NCBI GenBank assembly: GCA_964625175.1
Contig: CAZVAO010000001.1
Coordinates: 1 to 51,026, forward strand
DNA: 51,026 nt
Source of the DNA: CAZVAO01 sp964625175
Lineage (GTDB): Bacteria; Bacillota; UBA994; PWPR01
Direction of reading: 5' to 3'
Shown here: positions 17,160 to 26,134 of the stretch, one piece after another
Layout of the letters: each line of letters begins with the position of its first letter
How positions within the stretch are numbered: position 1 is the stretch's first letter
Program-made: the position numbers and the translations under genes
Notes under the pieces: generated by a model
Database searches by the model: none
The model's input: the letters and a program-made list of their open reading frames with translations, nothing else
Told to the model about the DNA's origin: nothing

Positions 17160-18314
17160 ATGAAAGCAATAACGAATGGTAAAGTACTCACAATTACTAA
17201 CGGTGTCATTGAAAATGGGACAGTACTAATCGACAAAGGTAAGATTGTTGCGGTCGGCGATGTGAATCTCGTTATACCTAAAGGTGCAGAAGTTATAGAT
17301 GCCACGGGTAAATGGGTTACGCCTGGCTTTATTGAAGCCCATTCCCATATTGCGATATGGGGAGAACCTCAAGTTCCGGCAAGTGCTGATTTTAACGAAA
17401 TGGTTGGACCTGTTCAATCCGAACTGCGCGCTATAGATGCTATTAACCCGCAAGATCCAGCAATCATTACGGTACGCAATGCAGGCGTTACCACAGCCTT
17501 TACAGGTCCTGGTAGTGGGAATGTGATTGGTGGAACGGGCGTTGCAATAAAATTGCGTGGGAATACGATTGATGAAATGGTGATCCCAGGGACTGAGGCT
17601 ATGAAAATGGCATTAGGGGAGAACCCAAAGCGTAATTATGGGGCTCGTAATAAAGCACCAGCGACTCGGATGGGTAATGCGGCTGTTTTACGTGAAGCTC
17701 TTGTTGCGGCTCAAAATTATGCAGCTGAGTTGGATCAATCAAAAGCTGAGGGGAAAACCATAGCGCGAAATTTGAGCGCAGAAGCCTTGTTGCCACTACT
17801 TAGAGGCGAAATGAAAGCCAGGATGCATGCCCATCGCGCAGACGATATTATTACTGCAATCCGAATTGCGGAGGAATTTAACTTTAAGTTTGCTATTGAG
17901 CATTCATCAGAGGGGTATATGGTGGCCGATATACTTGCTGAAAAAAATGTCATGAGTATTTGCGGGCCAAACTTATCCCCTCCCAAAAAACACGAATTAT
18001 GGTATACAACACCTGAAAATGCTGCCTTGATTCATAAAGCAGGAGGAAGAGTGTGTTGTATGGTAGATCGTGGTTCAGAGACACGATGGCTATCGTTACA
18101 TGCGGGGGTTCTGGTCCGCTTTGGCTTGCCTGAAGAAGAGGCTTTTAAGGCAGTTACGATAAATCCTGCTGAAGTTCTCGGAATTGCAGACCGTGTCGGT
18201 AGTCTTGAAGTTGGTAAGGATGCAGACCTGGTTGTTTGGGATGGCAATCCGTTCTTCACCTATACGTCCACGGAATGTGTTTTAATCGACGGAGAAGTCG
18301 TTTATCAAAAATAG
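17160..18314 (+). CDS. amidohydrolase (COG1228 type), first copy
   Basis: A 384-residue metal-dependent amidohydrolase with the typical small beta domain (MKAITNGKVLTITNG) flanking a TIM barrel. H61-x-H63 in EAHSHIAIWGEP are the first metal ligands. Later candidate ligands are the His in MHAHRADD, the His in EHSSEGY and the Asp in MVDRGSE. The family includes imidazolonepropionase and Zn-dependent Xaa-Arg/Xaa-Lys carboxypeptidases; the substrate here is unknown. It is a clear paralogue of the next gene, 12 bp away. It is first in an operon ending with rocD. Confidence 0.88.
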   Translation: MKAITNGKVLTITNGVIENGTVLIDKGKIVAVGDVNLVIPKGAEVIDATGKWVTPGFIEAHSHIAIWGEPQVPASADFNEMVGPVQSELRAIDAINPQDPAIITVRNAGVTTAFTGPGSGNVIGGTGVAIKLRGNTIDEMVIPGTEAMKMALGENPKRNYGARNKAPATRMGNAAVLREALVAAQNYAAELDQSKAEGKTIARNLSAEALLPLLRGEMKARMHAHRADDIITAIRIAEEFNFKFAIEHSSEGYMVADILAEKNVMSICGPNLSPPKKHELWYTTPENAALIHKAGGRVCCMVDRGSETRWLSLHAGVLVRFGLPEEEAFKAVTINPAEVLGIADRVGSLEVGKDADLVVWDGNPFFTYTSTECVLIDGEVVYQK

Positions 18315-18326
18315 AAGGAGAAAACT

Positions 18327-19496
18327 ATGTTAGCAATTATTAATGGAAAATTACAAACGGTTACAAATGGTATTATTGAAAAGGGCACTTTAATCATTGA
18401 GGATGGTAAAATCGTTGTTGTTGGCGATCAGAGCACGACGGTTCCATCAGACGCAACAGTCGTTGATGCACAAGGTAAATGGGTCACTCCAGGACTTATT
18501 GATGCTCACGCCCATATCGGACTATTTGGAGAACCTAGCGTGCCCGCCACTTCCGATGGCAATGAAAAAACAGGACCGGTTCAAGCCGCTTTGCGCGGAA
18601 TTGATTCATTAAATCCAAACGATCCAGCTTTTCCACCTGTCTTAGCCGCAGGCGTTACCACAGTCTATACGGGTCCAGGAAGCTCTAATATTATTGGTGG
18701 AACAGGTTTTGCCATGAAAACGTATGGTAAGACGGTGTATGATATGGTCATTCCTGGAACAGAGGCAATGAAATTTGCACTAGGTGAGAACCCAAAGCGC
18801 AATTATGGTGAGCGCAAACAGATGCCGATGACCCGCATGGGAAATGCGGCTACTTTCCGCAAAGCCTTTATCAAAGCACAGGATTACTTGAATAAGATCG
18901 ACTATGCTGCAAAAGAGGGTAAACCTACGCCACCTCGCGATCTTGGACTTGAGGCTTTAGGTAAAGTACTTAAACGTGAACTAAGAGCCCGAATTCATTG
19001 TCATCGCTGTGATGATATTGTAACGGCTATGCGTTTAGGTGATGAGTTTGGCTTGGATTACACTTTAGAGCATTGTACAGAAGGCTATTTAGTTGCTGAT
19101 TTGATTGCAGAGAAGGGTATCGACGTGGTTGTTGGACCATTACTGATGGGTCCAGCCAAGCAGGAGCTCTGGGATGTACGTATGACAACTCCAGCCGTTC
19201 TAGTTGAAGCAGGAGTTAAAACAGCGATCATGGTTGACAGTTCTTCTCCAACCAAGTATCTTGCCGTTCAAACAGGACTAGCTGTACGAAACGGCCTTCC
19301 TGAAGAAGAAGCGTTTAAATGTATTACAATCAATGCGGCAGAAATCATCGGCCTTGGTGATCGATTAGGTAGTCTAGAAGTAGGTAAAGAAGCAGATGTC
19401 GTAATCTGGGATGGACATCCATTAAGTAATCTAACCGATACCGAACAAGTGTACGTTGCAGGTAAACTTGTATTTGAAAGAACGAAAAATGCGTAA
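18327..19496 (+). CDS. amidohydrolase (COG1228 type), second copy
   Basis: A 389-residue paralogue of the preceding gene along its whole length, sharing the metal site H61-x-H63 (DAHAHIGLFGEP), HCHRCDD, EHCTEGY and the VIPGTEAMK-FALGENPKRNYG block. Differences include HCHRCDD against HAHRADD and DSSSPT against DRGSET near the last metal ligand, which suggests different substrates. It looks like an old tandem duplication. The start follows GAAGGAGA. The last 8 bp overlap the deacylase gene. Confidence 0.88.
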   Translation: MLAIINGKLQTVTNGIIEKGTLIIEDGKIVVVGDQSTTVPSDATVVDAQGKWVTPGLIDAHAHIGLFGEPSVPATSDGNEKTGPVQAALRGIDSLNPNDPAFPPVLAAGVTTVYTGPGSSNIIGGTGFAMKTYGKTVYDMVIPGTEAMKFALGENPKRNYGERKQMPMTRMGNAATFRKAFIKAQDYLNKIDYAAKEGKPTPPRDLGLEALGKVLKRELRARIHCHRCDDIVTAMRLGDEFGLDYTLEHCTEGYLVADLIAEKGIDVVVGPLLMGPAKQELWDVRMTTPAVLVEAGVKTAIMVDSSSPTKYLAVQTGLAVRNGLPEEEAFKCITINAAEIIGLGDRLGSLEVGKEADVVIWDGHPLSNLTDTEQVYVAGKLVFERTKNA

Positions 19497-20370
19497 ATAT
19501 CAATTAGAAATCAAAGATTTCATCGAATCGAACTTAGATGTTGTTGTTTTCGGGGAAGGCAAACCAGAGGTTCTAATTACAGGTGCGATTCACGGTGGCG
19601 AAGCAACAGGGGTCTATGCTTCTAAATTATTGTTTGAGTATTTAGAAACCCATAAACTGTTAAAAGGGTCTGTTAAAATCATTTCAGTGTGCAATCCGAC
19701 TGCATTTAGGCGTATGGAACGCACCTCTCCTTATGATAATCTTGACATGAATCGCATTTTCCCAGGTGATCCGAATGGATCACTGACACAGCGCGTCTGC
19801 AATGCGCTTTGGGTTGAATCACAGACAGCCGATTATATCGTTGATCTTCATTGCTGTGGTGTCTGGGGATCGAGTTATATTCTTGGTGTTTTCAGCCAAT
19901 ATCCAAAAGCTAAAAAACTGGCAGCCATGTTAGATATTCCTATAGCCGTTCAGTCTGGTGGTACACCAGGTCAACTCTTTGTGGAAACCTGCGCTTTAGA
20001 TCGTGCTGCAGTCATCATTGAATTGCCAGGTGGTGGAGAAAAAGGCATGATTGATCAAGATGCAGGTCAGTCAGCTTATGAAGCACTAGTCGGGATGCTG
20101 ATCCAATTAGAGATGACTGAAGGTGAATATCGTCAACCGAATCCACGCTGGTGTGATCGACTGCTTTCACAGAAGGCTCAGATTGAAGGTCTATTCGTGC
20201 CACAAACCAAAGCAGGGGAGATCGTCAAGCAAGGTCAAGTGCTCGGATCCATTGCGGGGCAACCTATTCTTGCACCCGTTGCTGGGACGCTTAGCTCTAT
20301 GAGTCCCATGCGTTATGTATTTAAGGGGTCTTCATTGGGTAATCTCGCTCCTCATATCAAACTAGATTAG
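19489..20370 (+). CDS. succinylglutamate desuccinylase/aspartoacylase family protein
   Basis: A 293-residue M14-type zinc deacylase. Metal ligands are H35 and E38 in AIHGGEATG and H121 in DLHCCG. The N-R substrate-binding pair is in LDMNRIFPG (residues 86-92), and the C-terminal third resembles the family's beta domain. Members cut N-acyl groups from amino acids such as N-acetylaspartate or N-succinylglutamate. ATG 19489 overlaps the upstream stop codon (ATGCGTAA). In this operon a role in freeing an N-acyl amino acid is a reasonable inference, but the acyl group and amino acid are unknown. Confidence 0.88.
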   Translation: MRKYQLEIKDFIESNLDVVVFGEGKPEVLITGAIHGGEATGVYASKLLFEYLETHKLLKGSVKIISVCNPTAFRRMERTSPYDNLDMNRIFPGDPNGSLTQRVCNALWVESQTADYIVDLHCCGVWGSSYILGVFSQYPKAKKLAAMLDIPIAVQSGGTPGQLFVETCALDRAAVIIELPGGGEKGMIDQDAGQSAYEALVGMLIQLEMTEGEYRQPNPRWCDRLLSQKAQIEGLFVPQTKAGEIVKQGQVLGSIAGQPILAPVAGTLSSMSPMRYVFKGSSLGNLAPHIKLD

Positions 20371-20381
20371 GAGGTGTTTTT

Positions 20382-21572
20382 ATGTCAAGTCAATCTTTAA
20401 TTAATTTAACTGAGAAGTATGGCGCACGTAACTATAAGCCGTTACCAATCGTAATATCAGAGGCCAAAGGTGTTTGGGTGACCGATCCAGAAGGTAAACG
20501 GTACATGGATATGTTAAGTGCCTATTCAGCTGTTAATCAGGGTCATTGTCATCCAAAGATTCTTGAGGCAATGATTAACCAAGCTCATCGTGTTACGTTG
20601 ACGTCTAGAGCGTTTCATAATGATCAAATGGGACCTTTTTTCGAGAAGGTTTGCTCAATAACAGGAAAAAACATGGTTTTACCGATGAATACAGGTGCGG
20701 AGGCCGTAGAGACTGCTTTTAAGGCCGCTCGGCGCTGGGGTTACTTTGTTAAAAAAATACCAGCAGATTGTGCTGAAATCATTGCTTGTATTGGCAATTT
20801 TCACGGACGTACTATGACGGCTGTTTCACTATCCTCTGAACCTAAGTATAAACGGGGATATGGCCCAATGCTACCTGGTATAAAGCTTGTACCCTATGGT
20901 AATATTGAGGCTCTCGAAGCTGCAATTACACCAAATACTGCGGCATTCTTCTTCGAACCGATTCAAGGCGAGGCAGGTATAAATATTCCACCAAAAGGTT
21001 ATTTAAAAGCAGCTGCGGATTTATGTGCTAAAGAAAATGTACTAATGGTGGCGGATGAAATCCAAACCGGTTTAGGGCGTACAGGTAAAATGTTTGCCTG
21101 CGATTGGGAAAATGTTGAACCTGATATCTATATTATCGGTAAAGCACTGAGTGGTGGAATGATGCCCGTATCTTGCGTTGCAGCTAATGAAGAGATTCTA
21201 GGGGTATTTGAACCTGGATCACATGGCTCTACTTTTGGTGGCAATCCACTAGCGTGTGCTGTCGCGATCGCCGCCCTAGATGTGATCGTAGACGAGAATC
21301 TTCCTGAACGATCTGCCGAATTAGGTACCTATCTATTAGGTGAACTTCAGAAGATAAAAAGTAGTAAAATTGTCGAATTGCGGGGCCGTGGTCTTTTTGT
21401 TGGAATCGAATTAACAGAGTCCGCTCGTCCATTTTGCGAAAAACTCAAAGAAATGGGTCTTTTGTGTAAAGAAACGCATGATAATGTCATTCGTTTAGCT
21501 CCGCCTTTGATTATTTCCAAAGAAGAGCTAGACTGGGCCCTAGACATTATTCGTTCTATTTTTGAGGAATAA
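20382..21572 (+). CDS. rocD: ornithine aminotransferase
   Basis: A 396-residue class III PLP aminotransferase. It follows RocD closely: SLINLTEKYGARNYKPLP at the start, LSAYSAVNQGHCHP, MNTGAEAVETAFKAAR, and GNFHGRTMTAVSLS. ADEIQTGLGRTGK precedes the PLP lysine K254 in IIGKALSGG. It converts ornithine and 2-oxoglutarate to glutamate semialdehyde and glutamate. The start follows TAGGAGGTG. It is the last gene of the operon, linking the amidohydrolases and deacylase to arginine/ornithine (or ornithine-like) breakdown. A lysine or 5-aminovalerate specificity cannot be excluded. Confidence 0.92.
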   Translation: MSSQSLINLTEKYGARNYKPLPIVISEAKGVWVTDPEGKRYMDMLSAYSAVNQGHCHPKILEAMINQAHRVTLTSRAFHNDQMGPFFEKVCSITGKNMVLPMNTGAEAVETAFKAARRWGYFVKKIPADCAEIIACIGNFHGRTMTAVSLSSEPKYKRGYGPMLPGIKLVPYGNIEALEAAITPNTAAFFFEPIQGEAGINIPPKGYLKAAADLCAKENVLMVADEIQTGLGRTGKMFACDWENVEPDIYIIGKALSGGMMPVSCVAANEEILGVFEPGSHGSTFGGNPLACAVAIAALDVIVDENLPERSAELGTYLLGELQKIKSSKIVELRGRGLFVGIELTESARPFCEKLKEMGLLCKETHDNVIRLAPPLIISKEELDWALDIIRSIFEE

Positions 21573-21591
21573 ATCATTTGGCTTACTACCC

Positions 21592-21620
21592 TTGTAATTG
21601 ATCAGACAATATGCTATAGT
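21592..21620 (+). promoter_or_regulatory. predicted promoter of the 33-residue membrane peptide gene
   Basis: TTGTAA (21592-21597), a 17-bp spacer and TATAGT (21615-21620). A small hairpin GTTTCT/AGAAAC follows in the leader. Confidence 0.6.
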
Positions 21621-21682
21621 ATTTAAGGTTTCTGGTATATAGAAACGTTTAGTAGGTGCATAATGCAGGGGGAATGTTGGTA

Positions 21683-21784
21683 ATGTTGACTAGAAATAGA
21701 GATTTTGTGAAAGCGATTTCCGTATCATTAATGATAGCAGCGATAATCATTAGTGCAAAATTAGCAACTTTGATTGCTTTATAA
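21683..21784 (+). CDS. 33-residue predicted membrane peptide
   Basis: A short reading frame with a basic N-terminus (MLTRNRDFVK) and one hydrophobic helix (SLMIAAIIISAKLATLIAL). AGGGGGA at 21667-21673 can serve either this ATG or an in-frame ATG at 21674. It has its own promoter-like sequence and is followed 54 bp later by a strong terminator. That arrangement argues for a real small gene. The sequence itself is not recognised; type I toxin, small transporter subunit or regulatory peptide are all possible. Confidence 0.5.
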   Translation: MLTRNRDFVKAISVSLMIAAIIISAKLATLIAL

Positions 21785-21837
21785 TTAGAGACAAAAGACA
21801 ATCAATCGTACATTATTAAGTCTATGACAGAATATAT

Positions 21838-21873
21838 AAAGATGAGCAGGACTTCCTGCTCATCTTTGTTTTT
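21838..21873 (+). terminator. very strong intrinsic terminator
   Basis: Perfect 13-bp stem AAAGATGAGCAGG (21838-21850) with CCTGCTCATCTTT (21855-21867), a 4-nt loop, then TGTTTTT. It isolates the small peptide gene from the S9 peptidase gene. Confidence 0.92.
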
Positions 21874-21979
21874 AAATTTATGTACTTTAGTAGCTAGGGT
21901 ATTCTTTGAATCCAGTATTTATAAAGGATAATTGTGAACGATAGAGAATAAGTAAGTAATTAAAGTCAAGGAGGATCCT

Positions 21980-23991
21980 ATGAAAAGATCATTTTTAGCG
22001 CGTGATATTCTAAGATTTGAGGCTATTGCCGATCCGCAATGGACGCCTGATGGTAAGAACATTTATTTTGTTAAACAAGAACCTTTAGCTCAGGAAAACA
22101 AGAAACAAACTGCAATATTTCGACTAGATGAAAATGACACACCGCTACGAGTAACGGATTGGCAGTTGAATGCACGTAATCCCCGTTTTTCTCCAGATGG
22201 TAAATACCTAGCTTTTATAGGTAAAGTTGAAAAGAAAAGCACCATATATCTACTGGATCTTCTTTCAGGAGAACTAAAATGCCTTGTAACAGACCAAAAT
22301 ATTTCATCACCTCCAGTTTGGTCGAACGGCAGTGACCAACTGGCGTTTGTCAGTAAAAAATATCAAAAAGATACGGATTGGGTGCCCTATGAAGGCGCAC
22401 CGGCCAGTGATGCCCATAAAGAAATGCTTCAAGAAGGGGTTATAGAAGCTGCTGAAGGTGAATATCAATCGGATATCAAAGTCATTAACACTATTAAGTA
22501 TCGTTTTAACGAAATCGGCTACCTTGGTTACAAAACGCACCAGTTGTTTATAGCAAAATTGCCTGAAGAGAGTGCGGTGGAATGGAATAACGTTGTTCAA
22601 GTCAGTCACATAGATATCGATTATGGCTATCCCGTATTCTCTGCTGAAGATGACAAATTATATGCAGTTGCCTATCAGGGTAAAGATTACGCTGGTTTGC
22701 AGAAGCAGAATGTGGTTCGGATTTGTCTTAAGTCCTTTGCACAGGAAACGATTGTAGCAGGTCAGGGGAACATTTCCAACTTATTACTTGCGCCTGATGG
22801 AACGGCTTTAGCTTTTTGGGCATGCGATTTACGGGATCCAAATCTCTGGTTTGAAAACATCTATATTTATCCTTGTGATGCGGATCAAACGTATCAGTTA
22901 GGGGAACTAGAAAATACCACGATTAACTTCTATCGTCAACTCGGTAAAATGCCTAGTAGTGGCGAACGAATGGGTTCTTCGACTCCGAAATATGAATGGC
23001 TGCCTGACAACAGTGGATTCCTATTATTATTCTGTGATGGAGGAGCGAGTGCTCTAACTGAAGTTCATCGTGGTGAACACACGCGTGGACTTGTCATCTG
23101 GCAGGATAAAATGCGCAGTCTCTCGGCATTTGCTAAGAATGGCGATCAGTACTTACTGCTTGTGGGCAGTATGACGCGTACAGATGATCTCGTTCTTCTC
23201 ACAAATAACGAGGAAAAATTACTCTACGAAACAAATAGCTGGATTAACGAAGAGATAAATTTAGCTGTTGGCGAAAGATATAATTACTTTGGCGCTGAAG
23301 GTCTACCCATGGAAGGGTGGTCATTAACACCTGGTGATTGGGATCGTCAAACACCACTACCAGGCGTCTTATTTGTCCATGGTGGGCCCCATGGTGTTTA
23401 CGGCAGTGCCTTTATGTTCCAAACCCAACTCTTGGCTACAAATGGCTATGCTGTAACCTATGTCAATCCGCGAGGCTCTTCTTCCTATGGTTTTGAATTT
23501 GCGAACAAGGTTTATTTAGACTGGGGTGGGGGAGACTATGAGGACATCATGGCTGGCCTAGACTATATGATTCGCTCTGGTTACATGGATCGTCAACGAG
23601 TTGGAATTACCGGTTGGTCTTATGGGGGCTATATTTCATCATGGGCTATCACCCAGACCAATCGCTTTAAGGCCGCCGTTATTGGTGCCCCAGTCACGAA
23701 TCGACATAGTATGTATGGAACTAGTGATATCGGTTTTACGTTTGCTGAAAAGCACAGTGGTGGAAACCCTTGGGATAATCCAATCAAATTATTAGATCGC
23801 TCAGCAATCAATTATGCTTACCGTATCGAAACGCCAGTGTTATTGATTCATGGAGAGAAGGACTATCGCTGTCCAATCAGTCAAAGTGAAGAGCTATTTA
23901 CTGCAATTAAGCGCCAGGGAAAGACTGCTGTGATGGTTCGTTATCCAGATGAACCTCATAATTTCAAACAGTTGCGTCACCTTGAAGATCG
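21980..23991 (+). CDS. S9 family (prolyl oligopeptidase/acylaminoacyl) peptidase, 3' end lost in gap
   Basis: An N-terminal beta-propeller (TolB/WD40-like repeats such as WTPDGKNIYFVK and FSPDGKYLAFIG) precedes an alpha/beta-hydrolase domain. The catalytic triad is complete before the gap: S547 in GWSYGG, D628 in HGEKDYRCP and H660 in PDEPHNF. It cleaves short peptides, probably in the cytoplasm, since no signal peptide is seen. The start follows AAGGAGG. About 20-40 C-terminal residues are missing. The frame that continues past the 100-N gap does not look like an S9 terminus and should not be fused to it. Confidence 0.93.
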
Positions 23992-24091
23992 NNNNNNNNN
24001 NNNNNNNNNNNNNNNNNNNNNNNNNNNNNNNNNNNNNNNNNNNNNNNNNNNNNNNNNNNNNNNNNNNNNNNNNNNNNNNNNNNNNNNNNNN
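23992..24091. other. assembly gap (100 N)
   Basis: Exactly 100 Ns, the standard scaffold placeholder for a gap of unknown length. It removes the end of the S9 peptidase gene. Confidence 0.99.
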
Positions 24092-24389
24092 GCGTGCCAC
24101 TCTGACAACAAATCCTCAGTAAGAGTTGCCGCGCATCGCGGTAATATTCGAGGCGTAGCTACCTATGTAGCGACGCCTCGCTTTAAATAGAATCCTAACC
24201 AGCCTGTATACTGTCTGCTGTAGCTACAGGCAAAGCAAATTCTGATCTCTTGATTACTATAACCCTTAACCAACTACACAAAAAGGCGCTCTAACGCTTC
24301 CATTTACAATCGTTTAACTACTGTTCAACGCGCGTCAGCGCTTTCAACGGACGCAACGCGGCTATTGACCATGTTCCCCTAACATCTGA
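24092..24389. other. non-coding stretch between the gap and the YtcJ-like gene
   Basis: About 300 bp without a convincing gene. It contains locally GC-rich palindromic segments: CCGCG/CGCGG at 24129-24141, a long hairpin at 24149-24180, and a GCGTC/GACGC pair near 24330-24355. The base composition differs from the neighbouring genes, suggesting an intergenic repeat or a displaced contig end. Confidence 0.5.
24149..24180 (+). terminator. GC-rich hairpin, possible terminator or repeat
   Basis: CGAGGCGT-A-GCTAC (24149-24162) pairs with GTAGC-G-ACGCCTCG (24167-24180), 13 pairs with one internal mismatch and a 4-nt loop. Only CTTT follows on the plus strand, so termination is uncertain. Confidence 0.45.
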
Positions 24390-26006
24390 CTAAAGTATGT
24401 TGTGCACGATTTCTCCATTGGTAATATTGAGCAAGACTTTGAGGTCTTTAATCGCTTCTTCTTCTATGGTCATGATGTCATCACTGATGACGATTAAGTC
24501 GGCCACCTTGCCAACCTCTAATGAACCAGTAAACTGATCCATGAAGGCTAACTTCGCTCCGTTGATTGTAAACAGTCGTAACATCTCGGTACGTGTTATG
24601 CGCTCCTCGGTTCCCAAACTGCGTCCCTGAGAGGTTTTTCTGGCTACAGCACTATACATACCAAGGAAAGGATTATAATGTGCTGAAGTCATGTCAGAGT
24701 TCGCAGCAACAAGTATGCCAGCGTCAATATAGGTTCTTAGAGGCTTAAAGCGTTGAATACGCGCTTCTTCGACCGCATCAAAGTAGATATCGCCCTCAAC
24801 ATACATAAAACCGGGTTGTACTGACACACCAATCTGATACTTCCGCATTTTCTCTAAAGATTCAGGAGATGCGAAATACCCATGGATAATATTATGCCGC
24901 GCAGCTGGATTCGGATAACGATCAATTGTCTCTACAAAGCGTTGCACAGCAACATCTTGTGCTTTATCGCCACAGCAGTGAATCCCCACTGACCAATGGT
25001 TTTTCTGAGCTGTATCAAAATAGCTACCAAGTTGATCAATGTCCAAGCGCAACGGCAAATCACTCATTTTGCCGTTAAGGTAAGGTTCATTCAGCCAAGC
25101 GGATTGACTGCCTAAGCCACCATCTATGGCCATTTTGAGAGCTCCTAAGCTTAACCACTCATTTCCAAAGCCATTTACCACACCCATATTTTCTACCATA
25201 GGGGATAAGTCTTTGCCCTGAGCCGCATATAAACCATTATAAACAGGCATCATATTGATGCGGATAGGCAATCGACCATGTTGATAAAGGTCTTGGTAGG
25301 CATAGCGACGCATAGCCGTGACGCCAGGGTCAATGATTGAAGTGATTCCGTATTTTTGATACTCCGTTAAGGCGCGCAGAATATCATTCTGGGCCTCTTG
25401 AACGGTGCCACTCGCTTGGCCAACAGGCATAATCTCAGTGACTAAGTTCGAGGCATTGTTATAGAGCATTCCATTTGGCCGTCCAGTCTTTGGATCCCGG
25501 CCAATCACCCCGCGCCACGGATCAGGAGTGTCTTTAGTAATACCCGCAAGTCGCAGGGCCATGCTATTAACAACGACACCACCAAAAAGTCGGCTTAAGA
25601 TTACAGGATTCTTTGGTGCAACTGCATCAAGGTCCCAACAAGTTGGTTCACGATACTCTGCGAATTGACTCTCAATCCAGCCACCGCCACGAATCCAGGC
25701 GCCTGGCTCAGACTCGGAGATGCGTTCAGCGACGCGTTTCTGCATTTCTTTAAGATCTTTTGCTCCGAATAGCATAACGCCTTTTAGTAAAACACCAGCT
25801 GCTCCGACATGGTTGTGCGAATCAAAAATACCTGGCAATACAGTTCGACCTTGTAAATCAATTCGTTCCGTATCACGATCACCAAACGTTAAGACGTATT
25901 CAGATGGACCGCTAGCAATGATTCGATGATTTTTTAGCGCAATGGCTTCGACAACTGAATTTTCCTTATCTACAGTGTGGATTTTACCATTATAAAGTAT
26001 TTTAAT
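24390..26006 (-). CDS. YtcJ-like amidohydrolase, apparent ATT start codon
   Basis: About 538 residues, matching the usual length of YtcJ/NfdA-type amidohydrolases. The first metal pair is in FDSHNHVG; an HCCGDKAQD-type motif and SDMTSAHYNP follow. The N-terminal beta domain (KILYNGKIHTVD to ERIDLQGRTVLPGI) is coded upstream of any ATG/GTG/TTG that would give a full-length protein. The only sensible initiation point is ATT (minus strand, 26006-26004), 9 nt after a perfect AAGGAGG. A start at the TTG at 25838 would lose the whole beta domain. The substrate is unknown. Confidence 0.85.
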   Translation of the reverse strand: MKILYNGKIHTVDKENSVVEAIALKNHRIIASGPSEYVLTFGDRDTERIDLQGRTVLPGIFDSHNHVGAAGVLLKGVMLFGAKDLKEMQKRVAERISESEPGAWIRGGGWIESQFAEYREPTCWDLDAVAPKNPVILSRLFGGVVVNSMALRLAGITKDTPDPWRGVIGRDPKTGRPNGMLYNNASNLVTEIMPVGQASGTVQEAQNDILRALTEYQKYGITSIIDPGVTAMRRYAYQDLYQHGRLPIRINMMPVYNGLYAAQGKDLSPMVENMGVVNGFGNEWLSLGALKMAIDGGLGSQSAWLNEPYLNGKMSDLPLRLDIDQLGSYFDTAQKNHWSVGIHCCGDKAQDVAVQRFVETIDRYPNPAARHNIIHGYFASPESLEKMRKYQIGVSVQPGFMYVEGDIYFDAVEEARIQRFKPLRTYIDAGILVAANSDMTSAHYNPFLGMYSAVARKTSQGRSLGTEERITRTEMLRLFTINGAKLAFMDQFTGSLEVGKVADLIVISDDIMTIEEEAIKDLKVLLNITNGEIVHNIL

Positions 26007-26079
26007 TGGTTTCGACCTCCTTATGATGTTATATAGGTTCTTTTACACGTATCTTAAATATCCTGCAACATAACAAAGG

Positions 26080-26108
26080 TTTACGAAGAATTATTAACTT
26101 GTTATAAT
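26080..26108 (+). promoter_or_regulatory. predicted extended -10 promoter of the fRMsr gene
   Basis: TTTACG (26080-26085), a 17-bp spacer and TATAAT (26103-26108) preceded by the TGn extension. The gene start is 27 bp downstream. Confidence 0.75.
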
Positions 26109-26134
26109 GATTTGGAAAGATAGGGGGTATTAAA

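Noticed and set aside
22307..22609. 100-codon minus-strand frame inside the S9 gene
   Set aside because: Antisense shadow of a well-supported coding region; no ribosome binding site.
24092..24190. C-terminus of the S9 peptidase after the gap
   Set aside because: The sequence lacks alpha/beta-hydrolase character and is joined only by reading through Ns.
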